Under the pieces are notes generated by a model, which ran no database searches, had not been told where the DNA came from, and saw nothing but the letters and a program-made list of their open reading frames with translations. Positions 18,598 through 28,044 of a stretch of 64,000 nucleotides of DNA are shown here, piece by piece. Both the position numbers and the translations under genes were made by a program. The DNA comes from Pseudomonadota bacterium (GTDB lineage Bacteria; Pseudomonadota; Gammaproteobacteria; Xanthomonadales; Xanthomonadaceae): assembly GCA_021821195.1 (NCBI GenBank), contig JAKACT010000002.1, positions 124,001 through 188,000 of the forward strand, given 5' to 3'. Numbering within the stretch: position 1 is the first letter of the stretch; each line of letters opens with the position of its first letter.

Positions 18598-20535
18598 ATG
18601 AACCTCTCTCTCTACTTTCCCTTCATCATCGCCATCGGCGTCCTGCTGGTGCTGGCGCTCGGCCTGATTGGCGTCGTCAAGGCGTTCTACGTCAAGGTTC
18701 CGCAGGGAACCGCGCTCATCGTCAATGACTTGAGCAGTACCCCCAAGGTGCATTTCACCGGCGCCCTGGTCATCCCGGTGCTGTACAAGGCCGAGCAGAT
18801 GCAGATCAAACTCATCAACCTCGACGTCGACCGTCGCGGCAAGGAGGGCCTGATCTGCAAGGACAACATGCGTGCCGACATCAAGGTCAGCTTCTACCTG
18901 CGGGTGAACGAGCAGCCGGCTGATGTCCTGAAGGTTGCCAAGACCGTTGGCGCAGAACGTGCATCCGACCGCAATGCGGTCGACGAACTGTTCAATGCCA
19001 AGTTCTCCGAAGCGCTCAAGACCGTCGGCAAGCGCTTCGATTTCGTCGAACTGTTCGATAACCGCCAGGCGTTCCGCGACACCATCATCGAAGTCATCGG
19101 CAAGGATCTGAACGGGTATGTGCTGGAAGACGTCGCCATCGACTACCTCGAACAGACCAAGAAGTCGGACATGGATCCGACCAACATCATGGATGCCGAA
19201 GGCATCAAGAAAATCACCGAACTGACCGCACAGCAGGCGATCCGCACGAACGAGCTCGAGCAGGACGAAAGGCTGCAGATCACCAAGAAGAACACCACCA
19301 CGACCCAGGCGATGCTGGAAATGCAGCGCCAGGAAGAGGAAGCCCGCGCCAAGCAGGCCCGCCAGATCGCCGAGATCCAGGCGCGCGAGAAGGCCGAAGC
19401 GGACAAGGTGCTCGAGGAAAGCCGCGCCGCTTCGGAGGCCGCACGCCTGCGCGCCGATGAGGCCATCAAGGTGCAGGAGCAGGAGCAGCTTCGCGCTGTC
19501 GAGGTTGCCGAGCAGGGCCGCCTGCGGGTCGTGGCGATCGAGCAGGAGCGCGTCAACCGCGCGGCCGAGCTTGAGAAGGTGACCACGGACCAGGAAGTGC
19601 AGCTGAAGGCTGTGGACCGCGACAAGGTGGTCGAGCAGGGCCGCATGGAGGTGGCGAACGTCATCCGCGAGCGCACCGCGATCGAGCAGACCGTGGCCGT
19701 GCAGGAAGAGAAGATCAAGGAAACCCGCGAAGTCTCCGCCGCCGACCGCGACAAGCAGGTTCGCGTGCTGGCGGCCGAGGCCGAGGCGCAGCAGATGCTG
19801 GTCAAGGACGTCAAGGCCGCGGAGGCAGCCGAGGTCGCTGCGCGGCATCTGGCGGCCGAGAAGACCACGCTCGCCGAAGCGGAGCTGATCGCGTCCAGCA
19901 AGACCTCCGAAGCCATGCGCGTACGTGCGGAAGGCGTGAAGGCTGAAGTGGCGGCGCCCGGCCTGGCCGAGGCGCAGGTCCGTCATGCCAAGGCTGACGC
20001 CAGCAAGGCCGAGGGCCTGGCCGAAGCCGCGGTGATGGAAGCCAAGGCTGACGCCACCTATAGGCAGGGCAGTGCCGACGCCAAGGCCGCGACGGAAATG
20101 GGCCGCGCCAAGGCAGATGCCACCGCGTTCATGGGCGAAGCCGAAGCCAAGGCGATCGGGCAGCGCATGTCCGCCGAAGCGGAAGGGCTCACCGGCAAGT
20201 TCGAGGCGATGGGCAAGATGTCGCCCGAGGCACGGGCGCACGAGGAGTTCCGCATGGCGCTGGAGACGAACCTGCGCCAGCTGCTCACCTCGATCGAGGC
20301 GGGCAAGGAAGTGTCGCGCGAGAACGCTGCCGTGCTGGCCAAGGCGCTGGAATCGGCCAAGATCGAGCTCATCGGCGGCGACGGTGGCGTGTTCGAAGCC
20401 CTGACCAAGGGCGTGTCCATCGGCAAGGCCATCGAAGGCATCACCTCGGAAAGCCCGATCATCAGCGACCTGCTCAAGCGCCTCGGTAGCGTTGCGGCCC
20501 CCAAGGCACTCTCGACTGACAGCACGGACGCCTGA
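18598..20535 (+). CDS. yqiK: Flotillin family protein (YqiK-like)
   Basis: A 645-residue membrane-microdomain scaffold. One N-terminal transmembrane segment (about 6-28) is followed by an SPFH/band-7 domain (about 35-215). A very long Ala/Glu-rich coiled coil follows (about 225-560), ending in the repeated AEA/AKADA heptads typical of flotillins. AAGGAG lies 10 bases before the ATG. It follows the YqiJ-like gene by 29 bp, and a GC-rich hairpin separates it from the ATPase gene. It presumably assembles oligomers that recruit the PspA-like protein and the ATPase; this is inferred from gene order. Confidence 0.9.
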   Translation: MNLSLYFPFIIAIGVLLVLALGLIGVVKAFYVKVPQGTALIVNDLSSTPKVHFTGALVIPVLYKAEQMQIKLINLDVDRRGKEGLICKDNMRADIKVSFYLRVNEQPADVLKVAKTVGAERASDRNAVDELFNAKFSEALKTVGKRFDFVELFDNRQAFRDTIIEVIGKDLNGYVLEDVAIDYLEQTKKSDMDPTNIMDAEGIKKITELTAQQAIRTNELEQDERLQITKKNTTTTQAMLEMQRQEEEARAKQARQIAEIQAREKAEADKVLEESRAASEAARLRADEAIKVQEQEQLRAVEVAEQGRLRVVAIEQERVNRAAELEKVTTDQEVQLKAVDRDKVVEQGRMEVANVIRERTAIEQTVAVQEEKIKETREVSAADRDKQVRVLAAEAEAQQMLVKDVKAAEAAEVAARHLAAEKTTLAEAELIASSKTSEAMRVRAEGVKAEVAAPGLAEAQVRHAKADASKAEGLAEAAVMEAKADATYRQGSADAKAATEMGRAKADATAFMGEAEAKAIGQRMSAEAEGLTGKFEAMGKMSPEARAHEEFRMALETNLRQLLTSIEAGKEVSRENAAVLAKALESAKIELIGGDGGVFEALTKGVSIGKAIEGITSESPIISDLLKRLGSVAAPKALSTDSTDA

Positions 20536-20548
20536 TGTCCACGGCAGG

Positions 20549-20566
20549 CCGGGGCGTGAGCCCCGG
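20549..20566 (+). other. Hairpin between the flotillin and ATPase genes
   Basis: CCGGGGC-GTGA-GCCCCGG is a perfect 7-bp stem closed by a GNRA-type tetraloop, extendable on both sides with a small bulge. It has no T tract. Inside an operon it could set mRNA stability or partial read-through between flotillin and ATPase. Confidence 0.4.
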
Positions 20567-20601
20567 TCGGCCTCGCCACACCGGAAAGGATCCCGATTCA
20601 A

Positions 20602-23600
20602 ATGACGGACAAGACCAGTTCGGCCCCGGACACCATCGACGCCGCTGTCGCGCAAGGCGGTGCCTATGAGGTCCTTCGTAGCAGGCTGACACAGCAGGGC
20701 TCGCGCCTTGCGACCCTCGCCGGCGATCTCAATAGCCGGCGTGTCAGCGAGTTCGGCGACAGCAAGATGGCCCAGGCTGGTCGCTTCCGGATTCGCAGTG
20801 AACAGAACGCGATCGGTCGCGATGTCGTCCAGGTCGGGCCTGACCTGCTCTTGTTCGGCTACAACGTGTTCCTGGGCCTGAAGTCGACCACGTCCGTCGC
20901 TGACGTGTTCGCGCTGCACAAACTCGTCCCGGTCACCGACGGCTACGACGCAACCCCCGTGGACGCGGCTGGCACCTTCCTCGCCGACCCCCTGTTCGTG
21001 CGGGATTTCGACGAGCTTTACACCTACTACAAGGACGCCACGCTGGTGCAGCTGTCCGTGAAGGACAGCAAGCTGCTCGCGGCCTTCCGGATCGGCGGCC
21101 CGCAGGATCTGCGCGTCTTCCGCTGGAGCATCGCCAGCACCGGGGAGCTGTCCTATCTCGACGCCCGAGGCGACCGAGACATCGCCCTGCCACCCACCCA
21201 CGATTTCGAGTGGATCAAGGCAGGCAAGGATCGCGAGGTCAGTGGTCGCTTCCCGCACCTGAACATCCTCGACACCGTCTTCGTGGAAACCACGGGCGGC
21301 GACCTCACGATCAAGGTCGAGAACAGCACCGACACCGGCGCCGGCATCTACTCGGAGCCCGTTGAGGACCGTACCCAGTCGCTCGACGACGCGCAGTTCT
21401 ACTACGCCCGGCTCGGCAGCCTGGTCCTGCTCAAGATCCTGCCCTACCGGGAAACTACATGGCGCGGCCTGGTGTTCAACACCATGACCCAGCAGGTGAC
21501 CCGTCTGGACGCCATCGTCGAGGCCTGCGTACAGCTGCCGGAAGACCACGGGATCATTTTCCCCGGCGGCTACGTCCTCCAGAACGGCGAGCAGAAGGCG
21601 TTCGATGGCGCCATCACCCAGATGCGCTACAAGCGCACCGTCCGGTCCCCCAACGGGGAGGACGTGCTCTACATCTTCTATGAGCCGGACGCCGGCCAAT
21701 CGGCGCTGCTGGTCTACAACATGATCCAACGGCGCGTGATGCCGCCCATCCTCGCCCACGGGCATGCCCGCCTGCCCGACGGTCGGATGGTCCTGTTCCA
21801 CGACGAAACGAGCCAGCCGACCCGCGTCCACCAGATGCAGGTCTGGGATACACCCTTCTTCAGTGACGAATACGCCGCTGCGGCGCCGGCCGCCAACTCA
21901 GCGTTCGGACGCATCGGCAATCCCGAACTGGTGCGCACGATCTCCGACCTGTTCGACATCGCACGCGACATCGAGCAGGAGGATGTAACCGTCCAGCGCT
22001 ACGAGGCGCTCGCGCATGCCACCCGGCGCCTGTTCGACATCCACCCCTGGATCACTGATGCGGTGGCGGACGGCCTGGCGGGCCTCCTCCACGACATCAC
22101 CGAAACCGCCGAGTCCGTACTCGACGAGTTCCAGAAGGTGCAGGAGATCCGCCAGCAGTCGGAAGTCGCACTGGCGAATGCCAGCGCGGGGCATCGCAGC
22201 CTGATGGGGCGGCTGCAGCCCGAGGGATGGGCCCGCCTCGAGCAATTCGTTGAAGCGCTGCACGAGGTCTCGCGCCTGCGCGGGCAGCTGCTGACGATCC
22301 GTGACATGCGCTACATCGACGTCGCCGCGATCGATGCGATGGTCACCTCCCTTGACACCGCCCACGACCAGGTTGGGGCAGCCACCGCCGCTTTCCTGCT
22401 CAATCCGAAGGCGCTGGCGCCGTTCGACACGCGCCTGAACGAACTGGAGGCCGCATCCGGCAAGGCTGCTACCGCCAATCAGCTCGCCGAAGTGCTCCGC
22501 GGCATGCAAACCGTCGCGGCAGACCTGGACATGCTGTCGGAGCTGATGGCCGGCCTCAAGGTGGACGATGCCACCAAGCGCACGCAGGTGGTGGATGCCA
22601 TCGCCGCCCTGTACGCCCGCCTCAACCAGGCCAAGGCCAGGACCGACCAGCGCCGCAAGACGCTGGGTTCATCGGAGGCGGTGGCGCAGTTCGGCGCCCA
22701 GTTCGCCCTGTTCTCGCAGTCCGTGGCGAATTCGCTCGGCATGGCGACGACCCCGGAAAAAGCGGATGAGCAGCTGTCCCGCCTCATGGTCCAGCTGGAA
22801 GAGCTGGAAGGCCAATTCGGGGAACACGAACAGTTCCTGAGCGACATCCTCACCAAGCGTGAGGAGTTGCTGGAAGCCTTCGAGACCCACAAGCAGGCGC
22901 TGCTCGACGAACGCCAGCGCAAGGCCGCGTCCTTGCTGGATGCCGCCAACCGGATTCTGGATGGTCTGGGCCGGCGGACGGAGCGTTTCGACAACGCCGA
23001 CGACCTCAATGCCTTCTTCGCCGGCGACCCGCTGATCCAGAAGCTGCGTGACCTGTGCGCCCGATTGCGCGATCTCAGGGACACGGTGAAGGCCGACGAC
23101 ATCGAGGCACGGATCAAGGCCGCCCGCGACCAGGCCGTGCGGGGCATGCGTGATCGCACGGAACTCTTCGATGAAGGCGGCAACGTCATCAAGCTGGGAC
23201 CGCGGCATCGGTTCAGTGTCAACACGCAGGCCCTGGACCTGACCCTGCTGCAGCGCGGCGACGCGATGACGGTGCATCTGACCGGCACGGATTTCATGGA
23301 ATCCATGCAGGACGAAGGCCTGGACGGCTACCGGCACTACTGGCCGGTCGCGCTCGAATCGGAGTCGCCCCAGTTCTATCGCGGCGAGTATCTGGCCGGC
23401 CAGGTGCTCGATGCCGCCCGCCGCGGCGAGGAGGGGCTCACCACGCATGTGCTGCAGCAGTCGCTGACCGATGAGGCGGCACTGGCCAAGCTGGTGCGTG
23501 ACTACGCGGCCCCCCGCTACCGCGATGGCTACGAAAAGGGCATCCACGACGCCGATGCCACGCAGATCCTCAAGGCGCTGGTTCGCCTGCAGCAGGGCGC

Positions 23601-25914
23601 CGGCGCCCTTGTTTACCTCCCGCAGGCCCGCGCCCTCGCCGTGGCGTTCTGGGCGGCAGCAGAGCGCGAGACCTGGGCGGCCCGCATCAATGCCGCCAAC
23701 GCGATCGATGCCCTTGGCGGCGGCGCGACGGCACGGGCCGCGCTGCGGCCGGACCTGATCGCCAGGCTCAATGAATCCCTCGGCAAGCACGACCTCGGCG
23801 GCGCGCACCTGAACGAAGCGGCCGACTACCTGCTCATGTCCGTCACCGCGCCTGACGCTGCCCTTCCCGTCAGCAGCGTGGCGGCCGGACTGGTCGACAG
23901 GCTGGAGGGCAAACGCGCTGACAAGGCCTTCTGGTCGTCCTTCACCGGAGCACTGAAGCACCTCGAACACCACCCTGCGGCTGCGTGGTCGCTGGCGACG
24001 CAGGCGATCACCTCGCTGCTGGCGACCGGCGATGCGGAGGATCGGTTCGTGCCGGAAGCGGTCGCCATGCTCCTCGGCCGCGACGTGCTGAAGTTCGAGT
24101 CCTCCAGCGCCCCGGTCTCGACCGTGGTCGAGGGCCTGCTGGGTCAGCACCCGAGCATTGAGCAGGGACGCCTGCGTGTCGCCGTGGACGACTTCAATGC
24201 CCGCTACCGCCACCACGCCGAGACGTTCGTGCCCGGCTTCCGCGACTACCAGGCGCTGCGGGCGAAGGTGATCGCCCGCGAGCGCGAGGCGATGCGACTG
24301 GAGGAGTTCAAGCCCAAGCCGCTGACCAGCTTCGTCCGCAACCGGCTCATCAACGATGTCTACCTTGCGCTGATCGGCGACAACCTCGCCAAGCAGATCG
24401 GCACGGTGGGTGAGGGCAAGCGCAGCGACCTCATGGGCCTGTTGATGCTCATCAGCCCGCCGGGCTACGGCAAGACGACGCTGATGGAGTACGTGGCGAA
24501 CCGGCTGGGCCTGATCTTCATGAAGGTCAATGGCCCGGCGCTCGGGCACGGTGTTCGCTCACTGGATCCCGCGCAGGCCCCGGACGCCACATCACGGCGT
24601 GAGCTGGAGAAGCTCAACCTGGCGCTGGAGATGGGCAGCAACGTGATGCTGTACGTGGACGACATCCAGCACACCCATCCCGAGTTCCTGCAGAAATTCA
24701 TCTCCCTGTGCGATGGCACGCGCCGCATCGAGGGCGTCTGGCGCGGACAAACCAAGACCTACGACATGCGCGGCAAGAAGTTCGCCGTGATCATGGCCGG
24801 CAATCCGTACACGGAGTCGGGCGAGGTCTTCAAGATCCCGGACATGCTGGCCAACCGTGCCGACATCTACAACTTGGGCGACGTGCTGGGCGGGATGGAA
24901 GCCACGTTCCTCCTCAGCTACATCGAGAACTGCCTGACCTCCAACCCCGTGCTCGCCCCGCTGGCCACCCGGGACATGGCCGACCTGTACCTGCTGGCCG
25001 ACAAGGCGCTCGGGAAGGACGTGTCCACGAACAACCTGTCCCACGCCTACAGCGCCGCCGAGATCAACGAGATCACCGCCGTCCTGCAGCGGCTCGTGCA
25101 GGTGAGGGATGTGGTCTACAGGGTCAACCAGCAGTACATCCTGAGCGCGGCGCAGGCGGACAAATACCGCACCGAACCGCCCTTCAAGCTCCAGGGCAGT
25201 TACCGCAACATGAACAAGCTGGCGGAGAAGATCTCGCCGGTGATGAACGATGCGGAGCTGCAGCAGCTGATCACCGACCACTACCGCGGCGAGTCGCAGC
25301 TGCTGACCACCGGCGCGGAAGAAAACCTGCTCAAGCTCGGCGAGCTGCGTGGAACCCTGACTGCCGACGAGGCTGCCCGCTGGGCACAGATCAAGGCGGA
25401 TTTCGTCCGTAACAAGGCGATGGGTGGCGACGATGCTGATGTCGGTCAGCGCATGGTCGCCCAGCTGGCAGACATCGCCTCGGGCGTGCAGGGCCTGTCC
25501 ACCCCGGACGCTGCACCGGCACCGGTTCAGGAACAAGCGCCGCCGTGGAAGGAACTGCTGGCCGAGCTTTCCCGGATCTCCAACGCCACCCCACCGCCGG
25601 CGCCGGCCCCCGCCGCCGAGGAAGGTAACGACGAACCGCACCCCGCGCTCGTCAATGATCTGTTCGACGTGCTGCGGGCCACCCTGGTGAGACAGGACAT
25701 GCTCCACGCCGCCGTGCTGGACCTGCTGGACGCGACCCCGGGCCAGGTCGCCGCGCCTGCTGCGCACCCGGAGGAAGGCGTTCCGGGTGAGGACGATACG
25801 GGTGAACCTCGTCGTCCTGTCCGGGTCCGGACCAAGCGCGAGCGCGAGTTCGACCGGATGCTCGCGAACCTGCGGTTCCGGCATGAGGCCCCGCCGGGCA
25901 CCTCGCCGGAATGA
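20602..25914 (+). CDS. Giant AAA+ ATPase of the DNA-repair-ATPase type
   Basis: A 1770-residue protein of a family often labelled DNA repair ATPase; I know of no direct proof of DNA repair. The N-terminal 450 residues are β-rich and propeller-like. A long helical/coiled-coil region spans about 450-870. A further α/β region extends to about 1240. One AAA+ module carries Walker A PPGYGKTT (1286-1293) and Walker B MLYVDD (Asp1353-Asp1354), with a sensor-like IMAGNPYTESG. The C-terminus is acidic and Pro-rich. MoxR-like ATPases of this kind remodel partner complexes. It lies mid-operon after flotillin and overlaps the next gene by ATGA. Confidence 0.8.
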   Translation: MTDKTSSAPDTIDAAVAQGGAYEVLRSRLTQQGSRLATLAGDLNSRRVSEFGDSKMAQAGRFRIRSEQNAIGRDVVQVGPDLLLFGYNVFLGLKSTTSVADVFALHKLVPVTDGYDATPVDAAGTFLADPLFVRDFDELYTYYKDATLVQLSVKDSKLLAAFRIGGPQDLRVFRWSIASTGELSYLDARGDRDIALPPTHDFEWIKAGKDREVSGRFPHLNILDTVFVETTGGDLTIKVENSTDTGAGIYSEPVEDRTQSLDDAQFYYARLGSLVLLKILPYRETTWRGLVFNTMTQQVTRLDAIVEACVQLPEDHGIIFPGGYVLQNGEQKAFDGAITQMRYKRTVRSPNGEDVLYIFYEPDAGQSALLVYNMIQRRVMPPILAHGHARLPDGRMVLFHDETSQPTRVHQMQVWDTPFFSDEYAAAAPAANSAFGRIGNPELVRTISDLFDIARDIEQEDVTVQRYEALAHATRRLFDIHPWITDAVADGLAGLLHDITETAESVLDEFQKVQEIRQQSEVALANASAGHRSLMGRLQPEGWARLEQFVEALHEVSRLRGQLLTIRDMRYIDVAAIDAMVTSLDTAHDQVGAATAAFLLNPKALAPFDTRLNELEAASGKAATANQLAEVLRGMQTVAADLDMLSELMAGLKVDDATKRTQVVDAIAALYARLNQAKARTDQRRKTLGSSEAVAQFGAQFALFSQSVANSLGMATTPEKADEQLSRLMVQLEELEGQFGEHEQFLSDILTKREELLEAFETHKQALLDERQRKAASLLDAANRILDGLGRRTERFDNADDLNAFFAGDPLIQKLRDLCARLRDLRDTVKADDIEARIKAARDQAVRGMRDRTELFDEGGNVIKLGPRHRFSVNTQALDLTLLQRGDAMTVHLTGTDFMESMQDEGLDGYRHYWPVALESESPQFYRGEYLAGQVLDAARRGEEGLTTHVLQQSLTDEAALAKLVRDYAAPRYRDGYEKGIHDADATQILKALVRLQQGAGALVYLPQARALAVAFWAAAERETWAARINAANAIDALGGGATARAALRPDLIARLNESLGKHDLGGAHLNEAADYLLMSVTAPDAALPVSSVAAGLVDRLEGKRADKAFWSSFTGALKHLEHHPAAAWSLATQAITSLLATGDAEDRFVPEAVAMLLGRDVLKFESSSAPVSTVVEGLLGQHPSIEQGRLRVAVDDFNARYRHHAETFVPGFRDYQALRAKVIAREREAMRLEEFKPKPLTSFVRNRLINDVYLALIGDNLAKQIGTVGEGKRSDLMGLLMLISPPGYGKTTLMEYVANRLGLIFMKVNGPALGHGVRSLDPAQAPDATSRRELEKLNLALEMGSNVMLYVDDIQHTHPEFLQKFISLCDGTRRIEGVWRGQTKTYDMRGKKFAVIMAGNPYTESGEVFKIPDMLANRADIYNLGDVLGGMEATFLLSYIENCLTSNPVLAPLATRDMADLYLLADKALGKDVSTNNLSHAYSAAEINEITAVLQRLVQVRDVVYRVNQQYILSAAQADKYRTEPPFKLQGSYRNMNKLAEKISPVMNDAELQQLITDHYRGESQLLTTGAEENLLKLGELRGTLTADEAARWAQIKADFVRNKAMGGDDADVGQRMVAQLADIASGVQGLSTPDAAPAPVQEQAPPWKELLAELSRISNATPPPAPAPAAEEGNDEPHPALVNDLFDVLRATLVRQDMLHAAVLDLLDATPGQVAAPAAHPEEGVPGEDDTGEPRRPVRVRTKREREFDRMLANLRFRHEAPPGTSPE

Positions 25915-26594
25915 CCCTCACCATCGAACACGTCCAGGCAATCGGGGAAGGCGCCGTGGCCAACGTCCACGACGCCCTGTCCGCGCTGCAAGCCAACCCG
26001 TCCGCGGAGCAGGTCGCGGCGCTGGAGGCCCTGCAGACGGCCATGATCGCCCACGACCAGAAGGCAATCGCCCGCCGGACGGGCTTCATCGGGCGCCTGC
26101 TGGGCAGGGACATCACGTTCTCCGCCCACGCCGCCGCCCTGCGCGAACAGATGATCCCGTTGGTGCACCAGGCGCAAAGTGCCGTACAGTCCGGATTGGC
26201 CTTCGCCAAGGCACTGGAAGATGCCTTGCCGCGCCTCATTGCCGCCCACGACCAGCTGGAGGCTGCGGTGCAGCAGCTCGATGGCCTCGGCCAACAGCCA
26301 GGCATCGCGCCGCCGCTTGCCGCCGCCATTGACGCCCGCAAGGCGCATCTGGTGAAAATTGCGATGATCGGTCAACTCGGGCGCCAGCAGATGGAGTCGA
26401 CCCGGCAGGGCCAACAGGTCGCCGCCGGCCTCATCAATGATCTGGCGACGCACTGCAAACTCGTGATCGACCAGCAAGCCGGCGTGCGCAACGCCGCCGC
26501 GCTGGAGAAGACGCTCGCAAACGCTAGAACGATGGCGCAAGCCGCCATTGCCGCAATCGACCCCCCTGGCCACGCCGCAAAGCCGGCACCGTAA
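25911..26594 (+). CDS. Uncharacterised helical protein of the PspA-flotillin operon
   Basis: A 227-residue, Ala/Gln-rich protein predicted all-helical, with no signal peptide or membrane segment. It contains RRTGFIGRLLGRDITFSAHA (about 56-75) and a C-terminal half rich in heptads, reminiscent of the coiled-coil partner encoded before TelA in other operons. I do not recognise a named domain. It overlaps the ATPase gene by ATGA and precedes telA by 19 bp, so it is probably part of the same complex. Confidence 0.65.
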   Translation: MTLTIEHVQAIGEGAVANVHDALSALQANPSAEQVAALEALQTAMIAHDQKAIARRTGFIGRLLGRDITFSAHAAALREQMIPLVHQAQSAVQSGLAFAKALEDALPRLIAAHDQLEAAVQQLDGLGQQPGIAPPLAAAIDARKAHLVKIAMIGQLGRQQMESTRQGQQVAAGLINDLATHCKLVIDQQAGVRNAAALEKTLANARTMAQAAIAAIDPPGHAAKPAP

Positions 26595-26613
26595 CGCCAA
26601 CAGGAGCAGCGCC

Positions 26614-27711
26614 ATGACCTCGACCGAATCCAACCTCGTCCCGGCGACCTTGACCGACCAGATGCTGGTCGACCTGGGCCTCAAGCCGGAGGACACCGAC
26701 GGCATCCTCGAGGCAGCCAAGGCACTGCAGGATCTCAAGCCGGGCAATCTCCACCAGTACGGCAAGTCGGCCGCGTCCAGGACCAGCCAATATTCGACCC
26801 AGCTGCTCGACAAGGTGCGTAACACCGATCTCGAAGCCAGTGGTGCCAAGCTGGGCGAGATCGTTCGCATCGCCCGCAGCCTCAACCTGGACGGGTTCAA
26901 GGAAAAGTCGAAGGTCCCTGTCCTTGGGCCCCTGATCGACCGCATGAAGCGCGCCAAGGGTGAGCTTGTCCAGCGCTACAGCAGCAGCAACGCCCAGATC
27001 GACCAATTGCTCGCGGAGGTCGGCAAGACCCAGGCCATGCAACAGCAGCGTGTCGGCGAATACGACCGGATGTACGACCTCGTGCTGCAGGAGCGCCACG
27101 ATCTCGGCGTGCACATCGCCGCCGGCCGCATCCGGCTGGTCGAGCTTCAGGAGCAGCTTGCCGCCCTCGCCGGCCGCGAGGACCCGGAGGGACGCGAGCA
27201 GCGCGCCACCTTGGACACCGCGATCCGGCTGATCGACAAGCGGGTGTCCGACCTGCACGTCCTGCAGCATGCCGCGGTCCAGACGTTGCCGATGATCCGG
27301 CTCATCCAGGCCAATGCCATCCAGCTGATCGAGAAGTTCAGCGCGGTGCGGGACGTCACCATCCCGATGTGGCGCAACCAGTTCGCGATCCAGCTGTCGC
27401 TGGCGGATCAGAAGCGCGCCGCCGAGCTAGCCACATCGATCGACGATGCGACCAACGAGATCATGCGGCGCAATGCGGAACTCGTGCACGCCACGTCCGT
27501 GGAGACCGCCAAGGCCAACCAGCGCTCGGTGATCGACATCGAAACCCTGCGCCACGTCAACGACGAACTGGTCAAGACCATCGAGGAGGTCCGCCAGATC
27601 CACCGCGACGGCATCGCGCGGCGCGCCGAACTCGACAAGGAACTGGTGCTCATGCGGGATGACCTCGCATCGCGCATCGCAGCGCCCACCAGCGAATCGT
27701 CGGCCGTTTGA
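26614..27711 (+). CDS. telA: Toxic anion resistance protein TelA
   Basis: A 365-residue TelA/KlaA family protein, almost entirely helical, linked by family name to tellurite resistance but also found in phage-defence and envelope-stress operons. Conserved segments include GPLIDRMKRAKGELVQRY (about 109-126) and the VQTLPMIRLIQANAIQLIEK region (about 226-245). AGGAG lies 7 bases before the ATG at 26614. No terC, terD or terZ homologue is present, so a complete tellurite operon is absent. It closes the seven-gene operon; no terminator is evident after it. Confidence 0.9.
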   Translation: MTSTESNLVPATLTDQMLVDLGLKPEDTDGILEAAKALQDLKPGNLHQYGKSAASRTSQYSTQLLDKVRNTDLEASGAKLGEIVRIARSLNLDGFKEKSKVPVLGPLIDRMKRAKGELVQRYSSSNAQIDQLLAEVGKTQAMQQQRVGEYDRMYDLVLQERHDLGVHIAAGRIRLVELQEQLAALAGREDPEGREQRATLDTAIRLIDKRVSDLHVLQHAAVQTLPMIRLIQANAIQLIEKFSAVRDVTIPMWRNQFAIQLSLADQKRAAELATSIDDATNEIMRRNAELVHATSVETAKANQRSVIDIETLRHVNDELVKTIEEVRQIHRDGIARRAELDKELVLMRDDLASRIAAPTSESSAV

Positions 27712-28044
27712 TCCCAAGGACACCTGCAGTCACTGCTACGAACTGCTCATCAAGCTCCCCACGAGTCTTGGAATAAGTTCAATTCCACTCCGTGACCCGA
27801 GCAAATCCATCGGACGGACGGCGCCAAGGGCGGGGGTGGAAAGTGCAGCCACCCTTGAAGCCGCGTGTAGACGTCAAAGTCTTCAGGGACGTTGTCAAAT
27901 GCAAGCGTGGCGGCATGATCGTCTCTGACCTTGGCCAGCTCGGAAGGCATACGGATAGGGACGCCAGGCATGTCACTCCCCGTTGCGGAAAACATGTCGT
28001 CTCTTGCAGCGCACCAAGATGTGACTGGCCGAATTGCGGTCAAA
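27712..28044. other. Gene-free junction between telA and the sensor kinase
   Basis: A 333-bp stretch of lower GC than its surroundings, with no convincing gene. A minus-strand frame ending at 27750 has some protein-like composition (FDNVPEDFDVYTRLQGW) but no recognisable family or good ribosome site. A plus-strand frame to 28055 is equally weak. It may be the scar at the right edge of the accessory block. I looked for a copy of the tRNA-Ile 3' end here and found none. Confidence 0.4.

Noticed and set aside
18595-21831. A 1078-codon minus-strand open frame opposite the flotillin and ATPase genes
   Set aside because: It mirrors the codon structure of the true plus-strand genes, has no ribosome site or family resemblance, and is His/Val/Leu-rich in the manner of GC-driven shadow frames.
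26614-27711. A complete tellurite-resistance (ter) operon
   Set aside because: TelA is present, but terC, terD, terE and terZ are absent; the partners are PspA, flotillin and an ATPase.
27712-28044. A tRNA-Ile 3'-end direct repeat marking an att site at the right end of the accessory block
   Set aside because: No copy of the tRNA T-arm/acceptor sequence could be found here, and no integrase gene exists in the block.
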